IMG/VR virus record: IMGVR_UViG_3300024348_000038
Coordinates: 1-59,655 of that record
Origin: a virus
Reading direction: 5' to 3' (one strand)
DNA length: 59,655 bases
Shown here: in pieces, positions 25,187-33,342 of the stretch
How the letters are laid out: each line of letters begins with the position of its first letter
Position numbering within the stretch: position 1 is the stretch's first letter
Position numbers and translations under genes: made by a program
Notes under the pieces: generated by a model
Told to the model about the DNA's origin: nothing
Seen by the model: only the letters and a program-made list of their open reading frames with translations
The model's database searches: none

Positions 25187-26653
25187 ATGACAAAATATAG
25201 CAGCGCTCGTCAAAGAAATCTTAAAGTTGGTATAGTTTCATATACCGAGTCTAATACGGTACTTCAAGTTACTGGAAGAGTTGGTATTGGAACTACCAAT
25301 GCATCGACAAATTTAGACGTTGCTGGTGACATTAGACTTAGAGGTGGTATATATGATAATAATAACACTACAGGTTTAAACAGTTATGTTCCTATTGCAA
25401 ATGGGGCTGGGGGATGGTCTTGGCAACCAGTAACATCCGCTGGAGCAGGAACTTTAAGTGGTATTACTATTGAAGATGAAGGAAGTACTGTAGGATTTGC
25501 TGGAAGTGTAACTACAATTAACTTTGTCGGCCTTGGTGTTACTGCTACAGTATCAGGAGCAGGTGCAACAGTTTCCTTTACTCCAGTTCAAGGTATTCAA
25601 GGAACTACGGGAACACAAGGTTTACAAGGTGTTCAAGGATTTAGTTTTAATCGTGTTGATACTACATTTACTGCTACAGGAGGACAGACTACATTCAGTG
25701 TCAATTATTCTGTTGGTAATGTTGATGTTTATTTGAATGGTGCCAGATTAAGTGCAAATGATTATACTGCAACAAATGGAACAAGTGTTGTTTTAACTGT
25801 TGGTGCTAGTAGTGGAGATGTTATTGATGTACTTGCTTTTGAATCTGCAGGACCTCAAGGTACAACGGGTACACAAGGCACTGCGGGTGTAATAGGATTT
25901 GATGGATCTCAGGGCACGCAAGGTGTTCAGGGAATTCAAGGAATCCAAGGTGTTCAAGGTACAACTGGATCACAAGGATTTAGTTTTAATCGAACAACAA
26001 CATCATTTAATACTACAGACGGACAAACAACATTTAGTGTTAACTATTCTGTCGGCAATATTGATGTTTATTTGAATGGTAATAGATTAAGTTCGGATGA
26101 TTACACTGCAACGAATGGAACAAGTGTTGTTTTATCAGTTGGTGCAAGTAGTGGTGATAGATTAGATGTTGTTGCATTTGAGTCTGCAGGTCCTCAAGGA
26201 ACTACTGGTGCCCAAGGAACTGTAGGTACTAATGGACCTCAAGGAACTACTGGCGCACAAGGTTTAACAGGTTCTCAAGGTTTCAGTTTTAATCGGACAA
26301 CAAATACATTTACAGCAACCGAAGGACAAACTACATTTGCTGTCAATTATTCTCTTGGTAATATTGAAGTATTCTTGAATGGTACACGTTTAAATGGAAA
26401 TGATTATACTGCAACTAACGGAACAAGTATAGTATTAAATGTTGCCGCAAGTGCTGGAGATATTATAGATACTATCGCATTCGTATCTGCAGGTCCTCAG
26501 GGTCTTTCAGGAACTCAAGGTACACAAGGCACTACTGGAGCAGGTACACAAGGTACTCAAGGTATTCAAGGAACTGTAGGCATTCAAGGCACTATAGGAA
26601 CTACACCTCCTGTCAGTAAAGTTGTAGCATTTTCTATCTTATTCGGTAGATAA
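25187..26653 (+). CDS. Collagen-like tail fibre with three module repeats
   Basis: 488 residues. Collagen-type Gly-X-Gln/Thr stretches (GIQGTTGTQGLQGVQG, GTQGVQGIQGIQGVQG, GTQGTQGTTGAG) alternate with three copies of a ~75-residue globular module. Each copy has GFSFNR, QTTFSVNYSVGNxxVYLNG, RLSxxDYTATNGTS and ESAGPQG. N-terminus has VGIGTTNASTNLDVAG. Collagen triple-helix in phage fibres confers a trimeric rod. One module copy is also found in the fibre at 15264. C-terminal ~18 residues are hydrophobic. The repeats are recent enough to be conserved at DNA level and could recombine. Confidence 0.8.
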   Translation: MTKYSSARQRNLKVGIVSYTESNTVLQVTGRVGIGTTNASTNLDVAGDIRLRGGIYDNNNTTGLNSYVPIANGAGGWSWQPVTSAGAGTLSGITIEDEGSTVGFAGSVTTINFVGLGVTATVSGAGATVSFTPVQGIQGTTGTQGLQGVQGFSFNRVDTTFTATGGQTTFSVNYSVGNVDVYLNGARLSANDYTATNGTSVVLTVGASSGDVIDVLAFESAGPQGTTGTQGTAGVIGFDGSQGTQGVQGIQGIQGVQGTTGSQGFSFNRTTTSFNTTDGQTTFSVNYSVGNIDVYLNGNRLSSDDYTATNGTSVVLSVGASSGDRLDVVAFESAGPQGTTGAQGTVGTNGPQGTTGAQGLTGSQGFSFNRTTNTFTATEGQTTFAVNYSLGNIEVFLNGTRLNGNDYTATNGTSIVLNVAASAGDIIDTIAFVSAGPQGLSGTQGTQGTTGAGTQGTQGIQGTVGIQGTIGTTPPVSKVVAFSILFGR

Positions 26654-26659
26654 TAAATA
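26652..26659 (+). promoter_or_regulatory. T4-type late promoter AATAAATA
   Basis: Overlaps the stop of the collagen-like fibre, 22 nt upstream of ATG 26682 with SD AAGGAG. Confidence 0.6.
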
Positions 26660-26681
26660 ATAATTAAGGAGATTTAAACAC

Positions 26682-27050
26682 ATGGCTGCACCAAATATAG
26701 TTAATGTAACAAGCATCTATGGTAAGACGATGGGTGCAGCATTGAGCACTACGGTCACAACATCTATTCTTACATGTGCTACAGATAAAGTTTTAAAAAT
26801 TAACTCTATTATCATTGCAAACGTTGATGGTACAAATAATGCTGATGCAACGGTATATTTTTATGATTCAAGTGCTACTGCAAGATATGCACTTGCATTC
26901 ACAGTAACTGTCCCAGCAGATTCTACTTTAGTTGTACTAGGTAAAGACTCTCCAATTTATTTGGAGGAGGCAGATAGAATTGAAGCAGGTGCTAGTGCTG
27001 TAAGTGACCTGGAAATCATTATTTCTTACGAAGAACTCGATGACGCCTAA
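26682..27050 (+). CDS. Small structural protein
   Basis: 122 residues. Strands such as KVLKINSIIIANVDG, ATVYFYDSSATARYALAF, ADSTLVVLGKDSPIYLEEAD, then an acidic end. Resembles small fibre-region/neck proteins of marine phages. Strong SD (AAGGAG) and late octamer at 26652. Followed 14 nt later by the glycine-rich fibre, so possibly its partner. Confidence 0.7.
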   Translation: MAAPNIVNVTSIYGKTMGAALSTTVTTSILTCATDKVLKINSIIIANVDGTNNADATVYFYDSSATARYALAFTVTVPADSTLVVLGKDSPIYLEEADRIEAGASAVSDLEIIISYEELDDA

Positions 27051-27064
27051 TAGGAGATAAGACA

Positions 27065-28369
27065 ATGCCAAAATGGTTGGGTGGTATATTTGGGAATACG
27101 ATTTCTTCTACTGCGACAGGTGCTGATATAAGAGGAGTTTTTAATTCCCAGGATCAATATTATATGAAGCAAGAAGGTGGATGGGCATTTCCAACATATT
27201 CAGTATCTCCATCAACTTCTTCAGTAAACGAAGGTTCTTCGGTTACTTTTACTACTACGACTACTAGCGTTTCAAATGGAACCACATTATATTGGACTTT
27301 AAATGTAGTTTCAGGAACCATTAATGCATCAGATTTTAGTGGAGGTGCTACTAGTGGTTTTTTTACGATTACTAGTAATAGTGGATCTGTAGTTCTTACT
27401 TTAGCAAATGATGTAACAACTGAAGGATCAGAATCATTTCAACTTCAAGTAAGAACAGGAAGCACTGGAGGACCCATTGTTGCAACAAGTTCTACTGTTA
27501 CTATTAATGATACCTCATTAACTCAAATATCTGCAACCGGAGGAACTATTATTGATTCTGGTGGATTTAGAACTCACGTTTTCACATCTCCAGGTTCTTT
27601 TGTAGTTTCTAATGCAGGGCCAGGAACTGTAGAATATCTTGTGGTTGCTGGTGGTGGAGGTGCTGGCGCCGGACATGGTGGCGGTGGAGGTGCTGGCGGG
27701 TTTAGAACTGCTACTGGATTCCCCGTAACTACTGCCACATATCCTATTACTGTTGGTGGTGGAGGTGCTGGGGGTCCAACTTATGGAACAACCGGTTCAG
27801 TCGGAAGTTCTTCAATTTTTTCATCTATAACATCTGCAGGAGGAGGTGGTGGTGCGTGTTGGGGATATCCTGCAGGAGTTTTAGCAGCTTCTTCTGGAGG
27901 TTCTGGAGGTGGGGGAACAGGAACAGGTGCTACTGCCGGTGGATCTGGAAACACGCCACCAGTAGCACCACCACAAGGAAATCCGGGAGGATCTGGTACT
28001 GGAACTGCAGGATCTACTGCAGTTGCTGGTGGTGGTGGAGGAGGATCAGCATCTACAGGAGGAAACGCTCCCAATACTACAACTCCCGGTGTTGGAGGTT
28101 CAGGGTCTCCTAATAGTTGGTTACCTGCATCTTATGGAACTCCAGGTCCTGCACCCGGTAGATACTTTGCAGGCGGTGGAGGTGGAGGTGGGAGTAGTGG
28201 AAACACCGCAAATGTATCTGGTGGATCTGGTGGAGGAGGAACAGGTAATGCGCCTACAGTTTCTCCAGGAACAACAAACACTGGAGGAGGTGGAGGAGGG
28301 AATTTCCCAGCTACTGCTGGCGGTACAGGTGGTTCCGGTATCGTTGCAATCAGATATCCTTTCGTATAA
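27065..28369 (+). CDS. Calx-beta-like plus glycine-rich tail adhesin
   Basis: 434 residues. Residues ~40-150 resemble a Calx-beta/Ig-like domain (SVNEGSSVTFTTTT, DFSGGATSGFFTI, TTEGSESFQLQV). Residues ~155 to the end are a glycine-rich domain beginning VEYLVVAGGGGAG with GGGGGAGGFRT, interrupted by hydrophobic strands, ending GGSGIVAIRYPF. The same domain occurs twice in the gene at 30277. Probably a polyglycine-type receptor-binding tip. Confidence 0.75.
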   Translation: MPKWLGGIFGNTISSTATGADIRGVFNSQDQYYMKQEGGWAFPTYSVSPSTSSVNEGSSVTFTTTTTSVSNGTTLYWTLNVVSGTINASDFSGGATSGFFTITSNSGSVVLTLANDVTTEGSESFQLQVRTGSTGGPIVATSSTVTINDTSLTQISATGGTIIDSGGFRTHVFTSPGSFVVSNAGPGTVEYLVVAGGGGAGAGHGGGGGAGGFRTATGFPVTTATYPITVGGGGAGGPTYGTTGSVGSSSIFSSITSAGGGGGACWGYPAGVLAASSGGSGGGGTGTGATAGGSGNTPPVAPPQGNPGGSGTGTAGSTAVAGGGGGGSASTGGNAPNTTTPGVGGSGSPNSWLPASYGTPGPAPGRYFAGGGGGGGSSGNTANVSGGSGGGGTGNAPTVSPGTTNTGGGGGGNFPATAGGTGGSGIVAIRYPFV

Positions 28370-28375
28370 TAAATA
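28368..28375 (+). promoter_or_regulatory. T4-type late promoter AATAAATA
   Basis: Overlaps the stop of the Gly-rich gene, only 13 nt before ATG 28389. Confidence 0.45.
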
Positions 28376-28388
28376 AAGCAAAAACAAT

Positions 28389-28811
28389 ATGGCACACTAC
28401 GCAGAACTTAACGAAAATAATGAAGTAATCTATGTTGTCTATATGGACAATGAGATTATTACTGATGAAAATGAAAATGAAGTAGAAGAACTTGGAGTAA
28501 CTCATCTTCATACTCATCACGGTACAGACCGTAGATGGGTAAGAACTTCATACAGAGGAAACTTTAGAAATAAGTATGCTGGTCTTGGTGACACATACAG
28601 AGAAGATCTTGATGCATTTATTGCTCCTCAACCATATTCCTCTTGGACACTAAATGAATCCACTTATGAATGGGAATCACCAATTCCACAACCAGAACTT
28701 ACTCAAGAAGAAATTGATAGTAGATCTTATTATACTTGGGTTCAAGAACTTTATTCGGCAGACAACACCAAAGGTTGGATTCTTATTACACCACAACAGT
28801 CAGAGGCATGA
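28389..28811 (+). CDS. Conserved cyanophage protein, paralogue of 32264
   Basis: 140 residues. Begins MAHYAELNENNEVIYVVYMD, with EVEELGVTHLHTHHG, then RTSYRGNFRNKYAGLGDTY, DAFIAPQPYSSWTL and an end with WVQELYSADNT. The 121-residue protein at 32264 shares the order MAH.A.LDENN, EVEEIGV, W.QTSYNNN.R.RYAGIG.., DAFIPPQPF.SWVL, so they are paralogues. Function unknown. Members are found near fibre genes. Four-nt overlap with the next gene. Confidence 0.75.
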   Translation: MAHYAELNENNEVIYVVYMDNEIITDENENEVEELGVTHLHTHHGTDRRWVRTSYRGNFRNKYAGLGDTYREDLDAFIAPQPYSSWTLNESTYEWESPIPQPELTQEEIDSRSYYTWVQELYSADNTKGWILITPQQSEA

Positions 28812-29191
28812 TTAATTGGATTCGTAGTTTCTTTATTAAAACTCCATACACTTGTTGTATGGAATTACATAATCAATTAGGTTGTTATCTTTCTCTTAAA
28901 ATTCAATCTATAGGTCCCATTGAAGGATTTCATGGATTTTTTCATGAAAATCATTTTATGATTGGACATCGAATGTTCGACCCTGAATGGGATAATAAAA
29001 TTCAATTGGAAGAAATCTATAAAAAACTTTTAATGGTTTATGATTTCAACCCAAAAGATGAGAATCTTATTATTGTAAGAGGTGAGCAAAAAATTTATAT
29101 TCCAGAAAGGAAATTTTATGTTCCACTTCCTCCTGATGGGGTGTTTGTTTATGATAAATCAAAGTTAAAAGTTTATTGTAGGTGTAATTAA
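28808..29191 (+). CDS. Unknown phage protein
   Basis: 127 residues from the ATG overlapping the previous stop (ATGATTA). N-terminus has a hydrophobic basic patch (MINWIRSFFIKTPYTCC). Later strands GFHGFFHENHFMIGH and a proline-rich VPLPPDGVFVYD. No family recognised. Four cysteines. Confidence 0.6.
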   Translation: MINWIRSFFIKTPYTCCMELHNQLGCYLSLKIQSIGPIEGFHGFFHENHFMIGHRMFDPEWDNKIQLEEIYKKLLMVYDFNPKDENLIIVRGEQKIYIPERKFYVPLPPDGVFVYDKSKLKVYCRCN

Positions 29192-29198
29192 ATAAATA
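29191..29198 (+). promoter_or_regulatory. T4-type late promoter AATAAATA
   Basis: Located at the stop of the preceding gene and 28 nt upstream of ATG 29227. Confidence 0.6.
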
Positions 29199-29226
29199 TC
29201 TAAAAGGAACACACATGTTTGAGTAA

Positions 29227-29526
29227 ATGACAAAAACTAGAGAAGCTTCTGATCTAATTAATAACGTTTACTCAGACTTTACTAACAATAATGTTGGTAT
29301 CGGAACCACAAACGCAACATCAAAACTCACTGTTGGTGGAGATGTTTCAATTTCTGGTGTTGTAACTGCAACTACATTTGTTGGAGATGGTTCTCAATTA
29401 TCGGGATTATCTTTATCTAAAACTTTAGTGATTGGTGTTAGAACTGGAACAGCAGTGACATTTAGTTTTACTTCATCAACATTTGATGTTTCTGGAAGAA
29501 GTGGGAATATTCCAATCAACGTGTAA
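29227..29526 (+). CDS. Short fibre-like protein
   Basis: 99 residues. TKTREASDLINN N-terminus, NVGIGTTNATSKLTVGG module, then VVTATTFVGDGSQLSGL and a final ~30-residue strand region. It looks like a truncated fibre keeping only attachment, one module and a short tail. The SD (AAGGAAC) is placed for a 3-codon ORF (ATG 29215, MFE stop) whose TAA abuts this ATG (see findings). Confidence 0.65.
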   Translation: MTKTREASDLINNVYSDFTNNNVGIGTTNATSKLTVGGDVSISGVVTATTFVGDGSQLSGLSLSKTLVIGVRTGTAVTFSFTSSTFDVSGRSGNIPINV

Positions 29527-29528
29527 TT

Positions 29529-29536
29529 CATAAATA
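29529..29536 (+). promoter_or_regulatory. T4-type late promoter CATAAATA
   Basis: 20 nt upstream of ATG 29557; the gene itself lacks a strong SD. Confidence 0.6.
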
Positions 29537-29556
29537 CTTTAAAGTAAAGCATTAAG

Positions 29557-30261
29557 ATGGCTAATAGATTTCCATTAATTGCAAATTCTAGTGTAAATCA
29601 AATACAAGAACTTGCTGCAGGTGATAATCTTGATTTGACTAGTTCGGGAATCAGTAGTGTTGGTAATATTTTCTCAGTTGGTGTTATAACTGCAACTAGT
29701 TTTGTTGGTAACTTAACAGGAACTGCATCAACCGCAACTGCATCAACAATTTCTTTTGGGTTAAGTGGAACTCCTAATGTCACTGTGGGAGTTATTACTG
29801 CTGTTAGTGCTTCATTCAGTGGTAATGTTAATGTCACTGGTATTTCTACTTTTAGAGGAGTTCATTTTAATGGTGGTTCGGCATTAAGAGAAAAGGTTAA
29901 TGTTACTGCCGGAAAACTAAGTGATAATACGAACATCAATTTAGAGAATGGAATGGTTCATTTGTTCACCACAACAGAAACCACAACATCAACTCCAAAT
30001 ATTAGAGTCAGTGCATCTACTTCACTTGATAGTGTTATGGCAGTTGGAGACACTGTTTCTGTTACTATTATTACAACTACTGCCGCAGCTGCTTATTCTG
30101 CACACATAACCATTGATGGAAGTGCTGTTACCGAAAAATGGTTAAATGGTACATCTCCAACGACAGGTGGATCGAGTGGAAATGATGTCTATAGTTTTCA
30201 GATTATTAAAACTGCATCAGCAACATATACAGTTTTAGCAACTAGAACTAACTTTGCTTGA
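29557..30261 (+). CDS. Tail fibre-like protein
   Basis: 234 residues. MANRFPLIANSSVNQIQEL then repeats of GVITATSFVGNLTGTAST and NVNVTGISTF. Residues ~110-234 are a C-terminal domain with ALREKVNVTAGKLSDNTNI and SAHITIDGSAVTEKWLNG that I recall from cyanophage fibre proteins as a distal beta-domain. Probable short fibre. Confidence 0.75.
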   Translation: MANRFPLIANSSVNQIQELAAGDNLDLTSSGISSVGNIFSVGVITATSFVGNLTGTASTATASTISFGLSGTPNVTVGVITAVSASFSGNVNVTGISTFRGVHFNGGSALREKVNVTAGKLSDNTNINLENGMVHLFTTTETTTSTPNIRVSASTSLDSVMAVGDTVSVTIITTTAAAAYSAHITIDGSAVTEKWLNGTSPTTGGSSGNDVYSFQIIKTASATYTVLATRTNFA

Positions 30262-30276
30262 TAGGAGGAATGAAAA

Positions 30277-32139
30277 ATGTTTGAATGGTATAAAAAAGAA
30301 ATCCCACTTCTTAGTATTTTTGGATTAGGTGGAGGTATTGCATCTAAACTACTTAGTAGCAGAGGTTTACCAGGAATTACTGCTACTGGTGGTGTGATTA
30401 GTGAATATACTGTTGGATCTACCATTTATAGAGCACATATTTTTACTTCATCTGGAACTTTTAATGTAAGTGCTATTGGTAATTATGGTTCTAATGTTGA
30501 ATATCTTGTAGTTGCTGGTGGAGGTGGAGGAAGCGCCGGCGGTGGTGGAGCAGGTGGTTTTAGAACTAATTTATCTGGACATCCGTTAGCTGGATCATCA
30601 TTTCCCGTATCAACTTCACCAGGTTCTTATATTGTTACTGTTGGAGCAGGTGGAAATGGATTTATTAATAATTTTAATGGATCTGGTTCCCAAGGGTCCC
30701 CATCAGTATTTGCTCTAGGATATCCCAATGTTATAACGTCAACAGGTGGCGGTGGTGGGGGTGCTTGGTCCACCGCCGGAACACCTGGAGGATCCGGAGG
30801 TGGAGGTGGAAATAGGGGAGCTGTTTCTGGTGGAACAGGAAATACGCCAGCAACAACACCAGCACAAGGAACTAATGGTGGACCTGTTGGAGGAGGTGCC
30901 GAGACAGATTGTGGTGGCGGTGGTGGTGGAGCCGCGACATCTGGAGGTAGTGGAAGTGGAAACACTCCTTCAAGGGGAGGTAATGGTGGAAATGGATCTC
31001 CAATTTCTATCACCGGAATAACAACACATTATGCAGGTGGTGGTGGAGGTGGAGGAAGAAATCCAGGAGGTGCGGCTGGTAGTGGTGGATTAGGTGGAGG
31101 AGGTGCAGCTGATGGTAGTAACGGAACAGGGACCTCAGGAAGCTCTTCAACTGGTGGTGGTGGAGGAGGAAGTGGATATTTTGCTTCTGGAGATAGTTAT
31201 GGAAGTGGTGGTAATGGTGGTTCTGGAATCGTAGTAGTAAGATACCAAATAGGAGAAACTGGAATAGCAAAAGCAACTGGTGGACTCATTAGTTTCTTTG
31301 GCGGCAAAACGATTCACACTTTCTTAAGTTCTGGCACTTTTACTGTCACTAATCCATCACTAACTTCTGTCGAATATCTTGTTGTTGCTGGAGGTGGTGC
31401 TGGTGGTAGCAATGGACAAGCTGGAGGTGGTGGAGCAGGTGGTTTCAGAACTAATGTTTCGGGACATCCTTTAGCAGGTTCACCCTTCCCAGTATCAACT
31501 TCACCCGGTTCTTATACGGTCACGATTGGAGCAGGTTCTGCTCCATCACCAATTGTTCCTGGAAGAAAAGGAAGTGATTCTGTTTTTGGTTCAATAACTT
31601 CTACTGGTGGTGGAGGAGGAGGGGCTTTTCTAGGTGGTCCATCAACAGATAATGGAGGAGATGGTGGATCTGGAGGAGGTTCTGGAAATAATCCAGGAAA
31701 TGACGTAGGTGGATCCGGAAATACACCCCCAACATCTCCATCACAAGGTAATCCCGGTGGAAGTGCTCCAGGATATTCTTCTGGATTTTCTGGAGGAGGT
31801 GGAGGAGGAGCCACGGGTAGTGGTTCTAATGGACCAGGTATCGCGCCTGGTGGGGCAGGATCTTCAATATCAATCACTGGAACATCAGTTACTTATGCTG
31901 GTGGTGGAGGAGGTGGAGGAAATCAAAATCCATCATATAGAACTAGTGACTCTTCTGGTGGAGCAGGTGGAGGAGGAGCAGGTAGTGGAGGTACAACTCC
32001 ACATCCAATTTATGGTTTTGGTGGGGTTCCTGGACAGGTAAATACTGGAGGAGGTGGAGGTGGTTCATCTTTCCCAATGCCTACAACCTCTGGAGGATCT
32101 GGTGGTTCCGGAATTGTCATCATTGCTTATCCAACATAA
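30277..32139 (+). CDS. Tandemly duplicated glycine-rich tail adhesin
   Basis: 620 residues with strong SD (AGGAGG). Two Gly-rich domains in tandem, residues ~30-330 and ~330-620. Each begins with a ~50-residue beta segment (HIFTSSGTFNVSA / HTFLSSGTFTVT). VEYLVVAGGG follows, then GGGGAGGFRTN, SGHPLAGS, FPVSTSPGSY and long Gly/Ser runs, ending GGSGIVVVRYQI / GGSGIVIIAYPT. The repeats SGHPLAGS..FPVSTSPGSY are nearly identical in the two halves. Related to the domain at 27065. Function: host-surface tip by analogy with polyglycine adhesins. A terminator follows. Confidence 0.75.
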   Translation: MFEWYKKEIPLLSIFGLGGGIASKLLSSRGLPGITATGGVISEYTVGSTIYRAHIFTSSGTFNVSAIGNYGSNVEYLVVAGGGGGSAGGGGAGGFRTNLSGHPLAGSSFPVSTSPGSYIVTVGAGGNGFINNFNGSGSQGSPSVFALGYPNVITSTGGGGGGAWSTAGTPGGSGGGGGNRGAVSGGTGNTPATTPAQGTNGGPVGGGAETDCGGGGGGAATSGGSGSGNTPSRGGNGGNGSPISITGITTHYAGGGGGGGRNPGGAAGSGGLGGGGAADGSNGTGTSGSSSTGGGGGGSGYFASGDSYGSGGNGGSGIVVVRYQIGETGIAKATGGLISFFGGKTIHTFLSSGTFTVTNPSLTSVEYLVVAGGGAGGSNGQAGGGGAGGFRTNVSGHPLAGSPFPVSTSPGSYTVTIGAGSAPSPIVPGRKGSDSVFGSITSTGGGGGGAFLGGPSTDNGGDGGSGGGSGNNPGNDVGGSGNTPPTSPSQGNPGGSAPGYSSGFSGGGGGGATGSGSNGPGIAPGGAGSSISITGTSVTYAGGGGGGGNQNPSYRTSDSSGGAGGGGAGSGGTTPHPIYGFGGVPGQVNTGGGGGGSSFPMPTTSGGSGGSGIVIIAYPT

Positions 32140-32173
32140 ATACTCATACCTGAACAGGTGACACTTTTCAGGA

Positions 32174-32200
32174 AAAAGGAGCAGAAATGCTCCTTTTCTA
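32174..32200 (+). terminator. Intrinsic terminator
   Basis: AAAAGGAGCA (32174-32183), GAAA tetraloop, TGCTCCTTTT (32188-32197). It closes the long fibre unit, followed at once by the late octamer at 32206. Confidence 0.85.
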
Positions 32201-32205
32201 TGCGC

Positions 32206-32213
32206 GATAAATA
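32206..32213 (+). promoter_or_regulatory. T4-type late promoter GATAAATA
   Basis: 51 nt upstream of the TTG start at 32264. Confidence 0.6.
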
Positions 32214-32263
32214 CTTCAAGGATTTTGCAAACCACGGATCTTATTAATAAGGAGGATACAACC

Positions 32264-32629
32264 TTGGCACATTTTGCTTGTCTTGACGAAAACAATGTTG
32301 TTACTCAAGTTATTGTTGTGAGTAACGAAGATACTTCTGACGTTAATGGAAACGAAGTAGAAGAAATCGGAGTTGCATTTTGTAAGAAACTCCTAGGTGC
32401 TGATACCAACTGGAAGCAGACCTCATACAATAACAATATGAGAGTTCGCTATGCTGGCATTGGTTATTCTTACAATGCAGAATTAGATGCATTTATTCCA
32501 CCACAACCATTTGCATCTTGGGTACTAGATGATGCAACTGCTGATTGGAAATCTCCAGTACCAAGACCTGATGAAGAAAACATTTATATTTGGAATGAAA
32601 ATACTCAAAGTTGGGATTTATTTCAATAA
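32264..32629 (+). CDS. Conserved cyanophage protein, paralogue of 28389 (TTG start)
   Basis: 121 residues. The start is TTG at 32264, chosen because GGAGG ends 8 nt before it and because MAHFACLDENN then matches its paralogue. The in-frame ATG alternatives are much farther in. Motifs: EVEEIGVAFCKKLLGAD, WKQTSYNNNMRVRYAGIGY, DAFIPPQPFASWVL, and a W-containing end. Function unknown. Located next to fibre genes, as expected from cyanophages. Confidence 0.75.
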   Translation: MAHFACLDENNVVTQVIVVSNEDTSDVNGNEVEEIGVAFCKKLLGADTNWKQTSYNNNMRVRYAGIGYSYNAELDAFIPPQPFASWVLDDATADWKSPVPRPDEENIYIWNENTQSWDLFQ

Positions 32630-32635
32630 ATTTAA

Positions 32636-32664
32636 TTGACATCAGAACCAAACTGATATATAAT
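32636..32664 (+). promoter_or_regulatory. Consensus sigma70 promoter of the modification cassette
   Basis: TTGACA at 32636-32641, 17-nt spacer, TATAAT at 32659-32664. The spacer contains ATCAG..CTGAT, a 5-bp inverted repeat. SD AAGGAG and TTG start of the first oxygenase follow. Confidence 0.85.
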
Positions 32665-32693
32665 ACGACTGAATAACATAAGGAGATTGACTT

Positions 32694-33329
32694 TTGGCAT
32701 TCCAATCAATTTGGTATTTTACGGATATCCCCAACAAAATCATTGACATCATCGAAGAAGACCTCAAAGAAAACTTTGATCCACAACTACAAGACTCGAA
32801 AGTTGGTGGTGGAGATTATGGAACGGTAGATAAAGATAAAAGAAACGCAAGGAATGCATGGGTTCCTACTACACATTGGGTCGCTGGTTTTGTATGGCAT
32901 TATGTACAACGAGCAAACCGTGAGAACTTTTTGTATGATCTGACAAACATTGACGGAGAATCACTTCAATATACGGTGTATGGAGAAGGTGAATATTATG
33001 GTTGGCATAATGATGCAGGTCTGCAATCTTATTACAAACCCATGTCAACGGGTAATCGCGGTCATGGTGAAATGATTGCCTCTGATTTCATCAATGAGAA
33101 CTGTGAAAAGGTAAGAAAGTTGTCCTTCAGTTTGCTTCTTTCTGATCCTGATACTTATGAGGGTGGAAACTTACAATTTATTGACGAGGCAGGGAAATCT
33201 TATTTTGCTCCAAGGCAACGTGGTGCCATTATTCTTTTCGATTCCAGAACTCAGCATAGGGTTCAGAAAGTAACAAAAGGAATTCGTAAGAGTATTGTTG
33301 GTTGGACAGTAGGACCACGTTTCCGTTGA
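32694..33329 (+). CDS. 2OG-Fe(II) oxygenase (prolyl 4-hydroxylase/PKHD-type)
   Basis: 211 residues. A double-stranded beta-helix oxygenase: HND at residues 105-107 (WHNDAG), distal His188 (TQHRV) and Arg198 (KGIRKSIVGW) give the H-x-D...H iron triad and 2-oxoglutarate-binding Arg. YEGGNLQF and GAIILFDSR are also typical. TTG start with AAGGAG. Such enzymes are common in T4-like cyanophages, substrate unknown. First gene of a sigma70-promoted cassette. Modification of collagen-like or proline-rich virion proteins is a possibility only. Confidence 0.85.
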   Translation: MAFQSIWYFTDIPNKIIDIIEEDLKENFDPQLQDSKVGGGDYGTVDKDKRNARNAWVPTTHWVAGFVWHYVQRANRENFLYDLTNIDGESLQYTVYGEGEYYGWHNDAGLQSYYKPMSTGNRGHGEMIASDFINENCEKVRKLSFSLLLSDPDTYEGGNLQFIDEAGKSYFAPRQRGAIILFDSRTQHRVQKVTKGIRKSIVGWTVGPRFR

Positions 33330-33342
33330 GTTTGGAGGTAAT

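Noticed and set aside
27781-28395. Minus-strand Pro/Val-rich ORFs opposite the glycine-rich gene
   Set aside because: They are complements of GGX codon runs (Gly reads as Pro/Thr/Ser). No SD or promoter, and the plus-strand domain is recognisable.
30627-31877. Minus-strand ORFs of 121-128 residues opposite 30277
   Set aside because: Same shadow effect of poly-Gly codons.
32135-32142. CATAAATA as a late promoter
   Set aside because: It overlaps the end of a gene and is followed by the terminator at 32174 before any start codon; 32206 is better placed.
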